This document shows positions 35,008-43,590 of a stretch of DNA of 64,000 bases, piece by piece. The notes below the pieces were generated by a model that worked only from the letters and a program-made list of their open reading frames with translations, was not told the DNA's origin and made no database searches. The translations under genes and the position numbers were made by a program. This DNA is from Dactylosporangium sp. AC04546 (GTDB lineage: Bacteria; Actinomycetota; Actinomycetes; Mycobacteriales; Micromonosporaceae). The stretch spans positions 186,001 through 250,000 of the forward strand of contig NZ_JAHYSG010000002.1 of the NCBI RefSeq assembly GCF_022095675.1, written 5' to 3'. Position 1 is the first letter of the stretch; each line of letters begins with the position of its first letter.

Positions 35008-36618
35008 GTGTCGAAGTCGCAGTCCGCCGTCACCACGCTGGATGCCCTGGTCGTGGGGGCCGGCATCTCCGGCATCTATCAGCTCTACACGCTCAACCAG
35101 CAGGGCGTGGACGTGCGGATGGTCGAAGCGGGTACCGGGGTGGGCGGCGTCTGGTTCTGGAACCGCTACCCCGGTGCTCGCTTCGACTCCGAGAGCTACA
35201 CCTACGGCTACTTCTTCTCCCCCGAACTGATCGAGGAATGGGACTGGAGCGAGGAGTACGCCGGCCAGCCGGAGACCGAGCGGTACCTCAACCACGTCGT
35301 GGACCGGTTCGACCTTCGCCGGTTGATCACCTTCGAACAGCGGGTGGTCTCGGCCGTGTGGGACAGCGAGGCCGCACGGTGGACGGTGACGACGTCCTCC
35401 GGTGACGTCTGGAGGCCCCGCCACCTCGTCACCGCGCTCGGGATCCTGTCCGCGCCGGCCTTCCCGAGCGCCCCGGGGTTGGCGGACTTCCGCGGCGAGT
35501 GGGCCCACACCGGGCTCTGGCCGGACGAGGGCATCGACTTCACCGGCAAGAAGGTGGCGGTGATCGGCACCGGCTCCAGCGGGGTCCAGATCGTCCCGCT
35601 GGTGGCCAGGGACGCCGAGCAGCTGGTCGTGTTCCAGCGCAGTCCCAACTGGTGCACGCCCATCAACAACTTCGCGATCACCCCGGAGCGGATGGCCGAC
35701 ATCCGCAGCCGGATCGGCGAGATCTGGGATGCCACCCAGCTGTCGCCGTCCGGCTCGATGCACCGGCCGATCATGGAGTCCTCGCTGGAGATGGCGGCCG
35801 ACCAGCGGCGGGCCCACTTCGACCGCCTCTACGACTCCCCCGGCCTGATCATGGCGCTGGGCAACTTCCGCGACGTGGCCCTGGACAAGCGGGCCAACGA
35901 CAACGTCACCGCCTACATCGCCGAGCGGATCCGGGCCCGGGTCCACGACCCCGAACTGGCGGAGCGACTGATCCCGAAGGACCACGGCTTCGGGCAGAAG
36001 CGGCCGCCGCTGGAGAACGGCTACTACGAGGTCTTCAACGAGCCCCACGTCTCGCTGGTCTCCACCGGCGAGGAACCGATCGTCCGGTTCACCGAGACCG
36101 GGATCGAGACCGTCCACGGTCACTACGACCTGGACGTCATCGTCTTCGCCACCGGCTTCGAGGCGGTGGTCGGCTCCTACAACCGCATCGACATCCGCGG
36201 GCGCGACGGCCTGGCCCTGCGCGACCACTGGGAGGCCGGCCCCCGCACCTATCTCGGCCTCACCGTGGCCGGCTTCCCCAACCTGTTCCTGGTCGGCGGA
36301 CCGCAGAGCGTCACCGGCGTAATCCCCCGGGCCACGGATTTCCAGGCCGACTGGGTGGCCGCCACGGTGGCCGGGATGCGGGAGCGCGGCGAGACCGTCG
36401 TGGAGCCTGCCGAGGCCGCCGAGGACGAGTGGATCGACCACGTCAACGCCGGGATCGTCGGCACGATGCAGGAGACCGCCGAGTCCTGGGCGTTCGGTTC
36501 CAACGTGCCGGGCCGCAAGCGCGCCTACCTGCTCTACGCCGGAGGTCTCCCGCAGTACCGCGAGCGGGTCAAGGCGGCCACCGCCGACGGCTACCGCGGC
36601 TTCAAGTTCTCATCCTGA
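35008..36618 (+). CDS. Type I Baeyer-Villiger monooxygenase
   Basis: A 536-residue FAD/NADPH monooxygenase that converts ketones to esters or lactones. GAGISG at 17-22 binds FAD, GTGSSG at 187-192 binds NADPH, and between them is the fingerprint FRGEWAHTGLWPD (161-173), matching FxGxxxHxxxWP. The catalytic Arg is probably in FQRSPNW. Length and motifs resemble cyclohexanone monooxygenase. The GTG at 35008 follows GGAGGA. It lies before an alcohol dehydrogenase with a 30-base gap, so the two are probably cotranscribed: alcohol to ketone to lactone. A close paralogue is at 47354-48934. Confidence 0.94.
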   Translation: MSKSQSAVTTLDALVVGAGISGIYQLYTLNQQGVDVRMVEAGTGVGGVWFWNRYPGARFDSESYTYGYFFSPELIEEWDWSEEYAGQPETERYLNHVVDRFDLRRLITFEQRVVSAVWDSEAARWTVTTSSGDVWRPRHLVTALGILSAPAFPSAPGLADFRGEWAHTGLWPDEGIDFTGKKVAVIGTGSSGVQIVPLVARDAEQLVVFQRSPNWCTPINNFAITPERMADIRSRIGEIWDATQLSPSGSMHRPIMESSLEMAADQRRAHFDRLYDSPGLIMALGNFRDVALDKRANDNVTAYIAERIRARVHDPELAERLIPKDHGFGQKRPPLENGYYEVFNEPHVSLVSTGEEPIVRFTETGIETVHGHYDLDVIVFATGFEAVVGSYNRIDIRGRDGLALRDHWEAGPRTYLGLTVAGFPNLFLVGGPQSVTGVIPRATDFQADWVAATVAGMRERGETVVEPAEAAEDEWIDHVNAGIVGTMQETAESWAFGSNVPGRKRAYLLYAGGLPQYRERVKAATADGYRGFKFSS

Positions 36619-36648
36619 TCCGGTCAACGACGAATGGAGAGGCACGAG

Positions 36649-37743
36649 ATGAGCACCAGGGCAGCGATCCTTTGGGGCATCGGGGAGCAGTGGAGCGTCG
36701 AGGACGTCGAGCTCGCGGAGCCCGGTTTCGGGCAGGTGCGGGTCAAGGTCCACGCGACCGGCCTCTGCCACTCCGACGACCACGCGGTCACCGGTGACAT
36801 GCCGACCCCGCTCCCCCTGGTCGGCGGGCACGAAGGTGCCGGCGTCGTGGAGGCGGTCGGGCCCGGCGTCACCCGCGTGGCGCCCGGCGACCACGTCGTC
36901 CTGATCTTCCAGCCGCCCTGCGGCTACTGCCGCAACTGCGCCCGCGGGCGGTCCAACCTGTGCCTCAACGCCTCGCTGCAGGACTACGGCGCCGCCAAGC
37001 CGTTCAAGGCCCGCGGCCAGGAGATCGCCGCCACCGGCGACCTGGGCACCTTCGCCGACGTAACAGTCGTCTCCGAGCGCTGTGTCGTGAAGATGGGCAA
37101 GGACATCCCGTTCAACGTGGCCTCCCTGCTCGGCTGTGCCGTCACCACCGGTTGGGGCGCGGCCGTCTACCTGGCTGAGGTCGAGCCCGGCGACAACGTC
37201 GTGGTGATCGGCAGCGGGGGCGTCGGCATCAACTCCGTGCAGGGCGCGAAGAACGCCGGCGCCAACCTCATCGTCGCGGTCGACACCGTCGAGCTGAAGC
37301 GCCAGAAGGCCCTCGAGTTCGGCGCCACCCACGCGGTCGCTTCGGTCGAGGAGGCCAGGGAACTGCTGGCCGAGAACACGAACGGCCGCATGGCTGACGC
37401 GGCGATCCTCTCGGTGGGCGTCGGCGACGCCAGCAAGCTGGGGCAGATCGTCGACCTCACCGGTCCGGCGGGCACCACGGTGGTCACGTCGGTCTCGCCG
37501 TTCGCCTCCACCACCGTCGAGCTCAACCTCGCGCTGTTCACGCTGAGCCAGAAGACCCTGCGCGGCAACGTCTACGGTGGCGTCCAGGTGCACCGGGACA
37601 TCCCGCTGCTGCTCGACCTCTACCGCCAGGGCCACCTGAAGCTCGACGAGCTGATCACCAGGACCTACACCCTGGACCAGATCAACGAGGGCTACGCCGA
37701 CATGCACGCGGGCAAGAACATCCGCGGCGTCATCGAGTTCTGA
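36649..37743 (+). CDS. NDMA-type zinc-dependent alcohol dehydrogenase
   Basis: A 364-residue medium-chain dehydrogenase and clear paralogue of that at 9745-10845. Zinc ligands are in GLCHSDDHAVTG and GGHEGAGVVE, the structural-zinc Cys set in CGYCRNC, and the nucleotide motif is GSGGVGINS. The end LRGNVYGGVQVHRD is the NDMA-dependent group mark. The ATG at 36649 is preferred over one five codons earlier because GGAGAGG lies in front of it. It follows the Baeyer-Villiger gene closely and ends at a strong hairpin. Confidence 0.93.
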   Translation: MSTRAAILWGIGEQWSVEDVELAEPGFGQVRVKVHATGLCHSDDHAVTGDMPTPLPLVGGHEGAGVVEAVGPGVTRVAPGDHVVLIFQPPCGYCRNCARGRSNLCLNASLQDYGAAKPFKARGQEIAATGDLGTFADVTVVSERCVVKMGKDIPFNVASLLGCAVTTGWGAAVYLAEVEPGDNVVVIGSGGVGINSVQGAKNAGANLIVAVDTVELKRQKALEFGATHAVASVEEARELLAENTNGRMADAAILSVGVGDASKLGQIVDLTGPAGTTVVTSVSPFASTTVELNLALFTLSQKTLRGNVYGGVQVHRDIPLLLDLYRQGHLKLDELITRTYTLDQINEGYADMHAGKNIRGVIEF

Positions 37744-37749
37744 GCCACA

Positions 37750-37797
37750 GCACGGGGACGAAGGGCCCGGCGGTGACCACCGGGCCCTGCTCCGTGC
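37750..37797. terminator. Nested hairpin terminator between convergent genes
   Basis: AGGGCCCGG (37762-37770) pairs with CCGGGCCCT (37780-37788), and outside it GCACGG (37750-37755) pairs with CCGTGC (37792-37797). It lies just after the dehydrogenase stop and before the ferredoxin-reductase stop. Confidence 0.72.
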
Positions 37798-37804
37798 GTT
37801 CGGT

Positions 37805-38992
37805 TCAGTGCGTGGGAGCGGCGGCCAGCTCGTCGGTGAGGTACTTCAGGTAGAAGCCCATCCGCTTCGGCAGGCCCAGGAGAAGGACGCCGACCAGCCG
37901 GCCGTCCCTCCGGTAGCCGATCGCGGCCTCACCGCGGAGCTCTCCTTCCAGCACCTCGACGTCGGTGGCCAGGGCGGGTTGGCCCAGGGCACGGATGCTC
38001 ACGGAGGCCTGATCGGACCAGAACGTGGGCACGGTGCCGAACGGCTTCTCAGCAGGACGGCCGGTGAGGTCGCCGACCAGTGCGGCCGCGGCGTACGAGC
38101 TGGTGTCGACGGCGACCTGCCAGTGCTCGATGCGCCGAGGCGTCGCGTCGTAGCACGCGTTGGGGAACCGCGCCACATCACCGGCGCCGACCGTGCCCTT
38201 CCGGCCGCCGAGCCGCAGGAACTCGTCGCAGACGACGCCATCGGCCAGGTCGAGTCCGTTCCCGGCGAGCCATTCGGTGGCCGGCTGCGACCCGATCGCT
38301 TCGACGACGACGTCGGCCTCGAGCCGGGTGCCGTCCGACAGCACGACGCCGCCCTCGTCGACCGAGGCGACGCCGGTGCCGAGATGGAAGTTCACACCGG
38401 CGGCGGCGTGCCGACGCCGCAGCTCCGCGCCGACGAGCGGCCCGAGCGCGGCGACCATGGGCAGCTCGTCGATCGCCACCACCGAGACGGCGCAGCCGCG
38501 GGAGAGCGCGGTACCCGCTACCTCGCAGCCGATGAACCCGGCACCGATCACGACCACCCGGGCGCCCGGACGCAGTCGTCCGGTGAGCGCCTGGGCATCG
38601 TCCAGCGTGCGCAGCACGGCCCTGGGGCCACTGAGGGATCCCGGCAGGCGCCGTGCGCGGACACCGGTGGCGGCCACCAGCCCCTGGTAACGAAGCACGG
38701 TCCCGTCGTCGAGGGTGACGCAGCACGCGTCGAGGTCGGAGGCGACCGCCCGACGTCCCAGCCGCCACCGCACAGGATGTCCGCAGTCGCGCCGGCGGAG
38801 TTCGACGCTGGCGTGGCCACCGCCCTCGAGCAGCAGTTTCTTCGACAGCGGCGGACGTGTGTACGGCAGGTGCACCTCGTCGCCGACGATGGTCACCAGA
38901 CCCTCCCACCCGTGACGGCGCAGCCCTTCAGCCGTGCGCAGGCCGGCCAGGCCGGCCCCGACCACGACGATTCCAGCGTCGTCGGCGACCAT
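37805..38992 (-). CDS. NAD(P)H-dependent ferredoxin reductase
   Basis: A 395-residue FAD enzyme of the putidaredoxin-reductase type. GAGLAG at 12-17 binds FAD, a second dinucleotide motif GAGFIG near 150 binds NAD(P)H, and the late GAGDVARFPN is the second FAD contact. It should feed electrons to the small ferredoxin (11004-11219) and so to the P450s. The ATG at 38992 is four bases after the stop of the acyl-CoA dehydrogenase, so it shares transcripts with beta-oxidation genes. No ferredoxin is next to it. Confidence 0.9.
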   Translation of the reverse strand: MVADDAGIVVVGAGLAGLRTAEGLRRHGWEGLVTIVGDEVHLPYTRPPLSKKLLLEGGGHASVELRRRDCGHPVRWRLGRRAVASDLDACCVTLDDGTVLRYQGLVAATGVRARRLPGSLSGPRAVLRTLDDAQALTGRLRPGARVVVIGAGFIGCEVAGTALSRGCAVSVVAIDELPMVAALGPLVGAELRRRHAAAGVNFHLGTGVASVDEGGVVLSDGTRLEADVVVEAIGSQPATEWLAGNGLDLADGVVCDEFLRLGGRKGTVGAGDVARFPNACYDATPRRIEHWQVAVDTSSYAAAALVGDLTGRPAEKPFGTVPTFWSDQASVSIRALGQPALATDVEVLEGELRGEAAIGYRRDGRLVGVLLLGLPKRMGFYLKYLTDELAAAPTH

Positions 38993-38996
38993 CGCC

Positions 38997-40160
38997 TCAG
39001 CCCTTTCGCGCCCGTGAGACCAGCTGGCCCACGATCACGTTGCGCTGGATTTCATTGGTGCCCTCGCCGACGATCATCAGGGGCGCGTCACGGAAGTAGC
39101 GCTCGACGTCGTACTCGGTCGAGTAGCCGTATCCGCCGTGCACGCGCACGGCGTCGAGGGCGATCTTCATCGCCGTCTCGGACGCGAACAGCTTGGCCAT
39201 CCCGGCCTCCATGTCGACCCGGCGGCCGGCGTCGAACTCACGCGCCGCGTAGAGCGTCAACTGACGCGCGGCCTCCAGGCTGGTGGCCATGTCGGCCAGC
39301 AGGTTCCCGACCGACTGGTGCTTCCAGATCGGCTTGCCGAAGGACTCGCGCGTCTGCGCATAGGACAGCGCATCCTCGTACGCCGCCCGACCGACACCGA
39401 GCGCCCGCGCCGCAACCTGCAACCGACCCGTCTCCAGGCCCTTCATCATCTGTGCGAACCCGAGGCCGGGCACGCCTCCCAGGATGTTGCTCAGCGGCGC
39501 CCGATAGTCGTCGAAGACCACCTCGCAGCTCTCGACGCCCTTGTAGCCGAGCTTGGGAAGGTCCCGCGAGACGGTCATCCCCTCCCCAGGCTCGACGAGC
39601 AGCACCGAGATGCCCTTCGAGGCCGGCTGCGCGGTCGGGTCGGTCTTGCACAGCAACGCGGTCAGCCCGGCCCGGCGGGCGTTGCTGATCCAGGTCTTGG
39701 CGCCGTTGACGCGGTACTCGCCGTCGACCTCCCTGGCGCTCGTCCGCAGGGCCTGGAGGTCGGATCCGCCGTGCGGTTCGGTGAGCGCCATCGTCGCTCG
39801 GACCTCCCCCGTGGCCAGGCGCGGGAGCCAGGTGTCCTGCTGCTCCTGCGTACCGAACTGGTTGAGGAGCTTGCAGACCACCGTGTGGCCGCCCATCGCG
39901 CCGGCCAGGCTCATCCAGCCACGGGCCAGCTCCTCGGTGACCAGGACGTAGCACTGCATGCTGACCGCGACGCCCCCGTACTCCTCGGGCACCGCGAGCC
40001 CGTAGACACCGAGCGCCTTCATCTGCTCGATCAGCGCCTCGGGGTAGACGTTGTCGTGCTCCAGCTGTTGCACCACCGGCTTGACCTGCTTGTCGACGAA
40101 GTCGGCGACGGTGCTGACGACGGCGCGCTCGTGCTCGTCGAGTGCTTCCAGGCGACCCAT
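38997..40160 (-). CDS. Acyl-CoA dehydrogenase
   Basis: A 387-residue acyl-CoA dehydrogenase with TMALTEPHGGSDLQAL, RESFGKPIWKHQSV and the C-terminal IVGEGTNEIQRN, whose Glu is the likely catalytic base. Unlike the pair at 24799-27122 it is of ordinary single-gene homotetramer type. The ATG at 40160 has AGGAGG upstream. It lies between a CaiB gene (29 bases before) and the ferredoxin reductase, and probably desaturates the CoA ester that the transferase makes. Confidence 0.92.
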   Translation of the reverse strand: MGRLEALDEHERAVVSTVADFVDKQVKPVVQQLEHDNVYPEALIEQMKALGVYGLAVPEEYGGVAVSMQCYVLVTEELARGWMSLAGAMGGHTVVCKLLNQFGTQEQQDTWLPRLATGEVRATMALTEPHGGSDLQALRTSAREVDGEYRVNGAKTWISNARRAGLTALLCKTDPTAQPASKGISVLLVEPGEGMTVSRDLPKLGYKGVESCEVVFDDYRAPLSNILGGVPGLGFAQMMKGLETGRLQVAARALGVGRAAYEDALSYAQTRESFGKPIWKHQSVGNLLADMATSLEAARQLTLYAAREFDAGRRVDMEAGMAKLFASETAMKIALDAVRVHGGYGYSTEYDVERYFRDAPLMIVGEGTNEIQRNVIVGQLVSRARKG

Positions 40161-40189
40161 GGGTCTGTTCTCCTCCTGACGGTGTCGGT

Positions 40190-41377
40190 TCAGACAACGC
40201 CGGCGCCGTGCAGGCGGGCGATCGCATCGGGGCCATGGCCGAGCTCGGCGAGCAGAGCGTCGGTGTGCTGGCCCAGGTCGGGCACGTTGCCCATCACCGG
40301 CTCGCTCCCGGCCAGCCCGATCGGGGGCAGCAGCGCCTGGAACTCCCCACCGGGAGCCTGCACCTTGCGCCACCGGTCCCGCTCCCGCAGCACCGGATGC
40401 TCCAGGAAGTCGGCGACCTGGTTGATCGGCGCGTTGGCGATACGCAGCTGGTCCAGGCTCTCGGCCGCCTCCTCGCTGGTGCGCCGGGCGAAGGCATCGG
40501 CGATGTACCCGTCGAGCTCGGCACGGTGCGCGACACGGTCGGCACCGGTGCGGAACCTGGGGTCATCGGCCAGCGCGGGATCGTCGAGGAACTGCGCGCA
40601 GAGCGCCCGCCACTCGACGTCGTTCTGGATCGAGAACAGGATCTCACGTCCGTCCATGGCCGTGTAGGCGCCGTACGGCGCGATGGTGGCGTGGTGCGTG
40701 CCGAGTCGGGGCGGCTGGGACCCGGTGTACCCCGTGTAGTAGGCCGGCTGGCTCATCCACTCGGCCAGCGAGTCGAACAGCGAGACCTCGACCGGCTGCA
40801 CCGTGCCGGTGGTAGCCCGGGCCAGCAGCGCCGTGAGAACGCCCGAGAAGGCGTACATCCCGGCCGCGATGTCAGCCACGGAAATGCCGACCCGTGCTCC
40901 CGAGTCCGGGACACCCGTGATCGAGACCAGGCCGGTCTGGCACTGCATGAGCAGGTCGTAGGCCTTTCGGTCGGCCCACGACCCGGTGCTTCCGTATCCG
41001 TTGACGGCGCAGCCGATCAATCTCGGATTGAGCGCGGCCAGTGCGTCGACGCCGAAGCCGAGCCGGTCCACCGCGCCCGGACCCAAATTGTGCACGAAGA
41101 CGTCAGCCCGGGTGAGCAGGTCCCGCAACACCTCGCGGCCCTCGGGAGCCTTGACGTCGAGGGTGAGTGACTCCTTGCCGCGGTTGAGCCAGACGAAGTA
41201 GCTGGACAGCCCGTGGACGGCTCGGTCATACCCGCGGGCGAAGTCGCCACCTCCGGGCCGTTCGATCTTGATCACCCGGGCGCCGAGATCGGCCAGCTGC
41301 CGTGTCGCGAACGGAGCCGCCACGGCTTGTTCCAGGCCGACTACGGTGACGCCAGCAAGCGGTCGGGTGTCGGGCAT
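40190..41377 (-). CDS. CaiB/BaiF family CoA-transferase (class III)
   Basis: A 395-residue single-domain class III CoA-transferase opening with LAGVTVVGLEQAVAAPF and holding the nucleophile Asp in RKAYDLLMQCQTG. It transfers CoA onto a carboxylic acid, probably the substrate of the acyl-CoA dehydrogenase downstream. Its start at 41377 faces the MFS gene across a short palindrome-bearing promoter. Its DNA-proximal position suggests it is the first gene of the three-gene minus-strand operon. Confidence 0.92.
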   Translation of the reverse strand: MPDTRPLAGVTVVGLEQAVAAPFATRQLADLGARVIKIERPGGGDFARGYDRAVHGLSSYFVWLNRGKESLTLDVKAPEGREVLRDLLTRADVFVHNLGPGAVDRLGFGVDALAALNPRLIGCAVNGYGSTGSWADRKAYDLLMQCQTGLVSITGVPDSGARVGISVADIAAGMYAFSGVLTALLARATTGTVQPVEVSLFDSLAEWMSQPAYYTGYTGSQPPRLGTHHATIAPYGAYTAMDGREILFSIQNDVEWRALCAQFLDDPALADDPRFRTGADRVAHRAELDGYIADAFARRTSEEAAESLDQLRIANAPINQVADFLEHPVLRERDRWRKVQAPGGEFQALLPPIGLAGSEPVMGNVPDLGQHTDALLAELGHGPDAIARLHGAGVV

Positions 41378-41387
41378 GACTGCTACG

Positions 41388-41420
41388 CTACATCACTGTT
41401 GTGGTCTTATTGTGGTGTAG
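41388..41420. promoter_or_regulatory. Inverted repeat in CaiB/MFS divergent promoter
   Basis: CTACATCAC (41388-41396) and GTGGTGTAG (41412-41420) are inverted arms with one mismatch, 15 bases apart. TTATTGTGG lies inside. The size fits a TetR-type operator controlling an exporter, but no regulator gene is adjacent. Confidence 0.45.
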
Positions 41421-41447
41421 TAGCTCACTTCAACTCTTGGAGGAGTC

Positions 41448-42917
41448 CTGCTCAGGACCACCGACCCACGGTCCCGCTCCCGTGCGGTCTTCCCTGTGCT
41501 CGCGCTCGTCGTGATCGCGGTGAACCTGCCGCAGTCTGTCGTCGTTCCCGTGCTGTCGGGACTGCAGTCCGACTACGGCACCGACCAGGTCACCGCGACC
41601 TGGCTGATCACCGGCTTCCTGCTCTCCTCAGGCGTGGCGACTCCCCTGCTCGGACGGCTCGGCGACAGCTACGGTCAACGCCGGATCCTCGCTGTGGTGC
41701 TCCTGGTGCTGGCGCTCGGCTGCCTCGGCTCCGCCCTGGCGCCCACCATCGGGTGGCAGATCGCCATGCGGGTCGTGCAGGGGATCAGCGGCGGCGCCGT
41801 TCCAGTCGCCTTCTCGGCGCTGCGGGCGGGAGTGCCCCCGGAGCGACTCAGCTACGCGGCGGCGGTCCTGGCGACGGTGGGTTCCATCGCGTTCTCGGTC
41901 GGGATCGTGCTGGCCGGCCCGATCCTGGTCGAGATGGGCCGGACGGCGCTGTTCCTCCTCCCGATGGGCCTGGCGATGGTCGCCCTGGTCGGCGTGCTGC
42001 TGGTGCTGCCACCGTCCGGTTCCCAAGCTCCTGGCAACGGCCGGTTCGGCGTCCTGCCGGTGGTCCTCTTCGCCGGCGCCCTGGTCTGCGCGTTGCTGGC
42101 GATCAGCCGGAGCAGCTTCCTGGGATGGACGTCCCCGATGGTTCTGGCCCTGGTCGGCGCAGCTCTCATCCTCGGCCTGGCCTGGTCCGCTCAGGAGCGG
42201 CGGGCGCGGGTGCCGTTCGTGGACCTGCGCATGATGCGCCTTCGAGGCGTCTGGACCGCGAACCTGGTGGCGTTCCTCGCCGGGGTCGGGCTGTTCGGGT
42301 GTGCGGCCGGGCTCCCACGGCTGATCCAGGCACCGCCGGACAGCGGCGTCGGGATCGGTGCGAGGCTCTCGGAGGTCGGCCTGCTGATGTCGCCCATCGC
42401 GCTCGCGGCGTTCCTCACCAGCCTGTGCACCGCTCGGCTCTACCGCCTGTTCTCCTCCCGTAGCCTGCTCGTTGCGGGTGGCCTGATCAGCAGCGCGTCG
42501 TTCGCCGCAGTGGCCGCCTGGAACGGCGAGTGGTGGATGATCGTCAGCTGGTGCGTCGTTCAGGGCATCGGCAACGGGCTGATCCTCTCCACTGTCGCGG
42601 CCGTGGTCGTGGCCTCGGTACCCGCTGGTCAGACCGGAGTGGCGAACGGCATGAACACGAACATCAGGACGCTCGGTGGCTCACTCGGGGCGGCCACCAC
42701 GGTAGCCATCCTGACGGCGTACGCGGGGCCGGCCGGTCTCGACGCGGTGGGTTACGTCGCCGTCTTCGTTGTGCTGGCGGCAGCCATGGCGCTCTCCGCC
42801 GGGGCGGCCCTGCTGATCCCCCACGACGGTGCTCAGACGCCCGGTCTGGAACCGGACCCGGTGGTCAGCGACGCCGGTCTGGCCGGGCCGACGACGACGC
42901 ACCCGGCGGCGGGGTGA
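41448..42917 (+). CDS. MFS transporter, drug-exporter (DHA2-like) type
   Basis: A membrane transporter of about 489 residues with 13-14 predicted helices; the first is LALVVIAVNLPQSVVVPVL, followed by the loop motif LLGRLGDSYGQRR of the major facilitator family. It probably exports or imports a pathway compound. The first standard start is GTG at 41496, but it falls at the very beginning of helix 1 and has no ribosome site. CTG at 41448 is in frame just after GGAGGAG, although only two bases away. The longer form adds a 16-residue basic N-terminus usual for this family. The relic at 6596-6982 belongs to the same family. Confidence 0.87.
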   Translation: MLRTTDPRSRSRAVFPVLALVVIAVNLPQSVVVPVLSGLQSDYGTDQVTATWLITGFLLSSGVATPLLGRLGDSYGQRRILAVVLLVLALGCLGSALAPTIGWQIAMRVVQGISGGAVPVAFSALRAGVPPERLSYAAAVLATVGSIAFSVGIVLAGPILVEMGRTALFLLPMGLAMVALVGVLLVLPPSGSQAPGNGRFGVLPVVLFAGALVCALLAISRSSFLGWTSPMVLALVGAALILGLAWSAQERRARVPFVDLRMMRLRGVWTANLVAFLAGVGLFGCAAGLPRLIQAPPDSGVGIGARLSEVGLLMSPIALAAFLTSLCTARLYRLFSSRSLLVAGGLISSASFAAVAAWNGEWWMIVSWCVVQGIGNGLILSTVAAVVVASVPAGQTGVANGMNTNIRTLGGSLGAATTVAILTAYAGPAGLDAVGYVAVFVVLAAAMALSAGAALLIPHDGAQTPGLEPDPVVSDAGLAGPTTTHPAAG

Positions 42918-42988
42918 TCCCGATGAGCCTTCCCGGGCCGTCAGTGGTCGTGCCAACATGGTAGCCGAACTCAATTAGGGGAGCATCC

Positions 42989-43492
42989 ATGGAAGCCGGC
43001 AAGGAAGAGCGTCAGGGGCTTGTGCACGGCCTGCGGTGGGGACTGAAGAAGTCCTTCGTGGACTACGTCCGCCGGATGCCCGACGGCAAGGGGTCGGTAG
43101 GTGACGGCGCGGCGCCGGTCGGGACCGGGGACCTCTTCTACGAGCACGACGCCGGCCGGAGCGGTGCCGGGGTGTGGGCATTCCGCGGCGACGTCCGGTT
43201 CAGTGGGCACTTCGGCATGCTGTTCGTCCGCGTCGCCAACCCCTGGCTGGAGATCGACGGGAGCAGCGCGGTGCTGAGCATCGAGGATCCGCAGGCTCGG
43301 GAGGGCGCACCGCGCGTCCCGCTGGTGACGGGAACGCTGCAGCGTCTCGGCGACCACGACGGCACCGAGATCTGGGGCAGCGACGACGTTGCGCTGACGG
43401 CCGAGGGCGTCGCGCTGTTCAACGACGTCTACGCCGAAGGTGAACCGTTCGAACCGCTGGTGGTCCAGCTCCCCCGGAGCCGGTCGAGCTGA
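42989..43492 (+). CDS. HtaA-domain protein without signal peptide
   Basis: A 167-residue single HtaA domain. It begins LRWGLKKSFVDYVRRM, has FRGDVRFSGHFGMLFVRV and ends LFNDVYAEGEPFEPL. Tyr26, His74 and Tyr148 match the Tyr/His/Tyr set of heme-binding HtaA domains. It lacks a signal peptide and membrane anchor, so it should be cytosolic. The ATG at 42989 has GGGGAG upstream. It sits 71 bases after an MFS transporter and 98 before a FAD monooxygenase. The protein is homologous to the one at 18543 but without the ligase-like leader. Possible roles are heme storage or delivery to P450s, heme sensing, or a new use of the fold. Confidence 0.8.
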   Translation: MEAGKEERQGLVHGLRWGLKKSFVDYVRRMPDGKGSVGDGAAPVGTGDLFYEHDAGRSGAGVWAFRGDVRFSGHFGMLFVRVANPWLEIDGSSAVLSIEDPQAREGAPRVPLVTGTLQRLGDHDGTEIWGSDDVALTAEGVALFNDVYAEGEPFEPLVVQLPRSRSS

Positions 43493-43590
43493 GTGAGGCC
43501 GCGTCCATGGACATGATCGACGCCCTGTCGCCTGTGATGCTCGCTTGTTATGCTCGAAGCGTTGTCGTTACCGAATAGCGGGAGCGTCCG

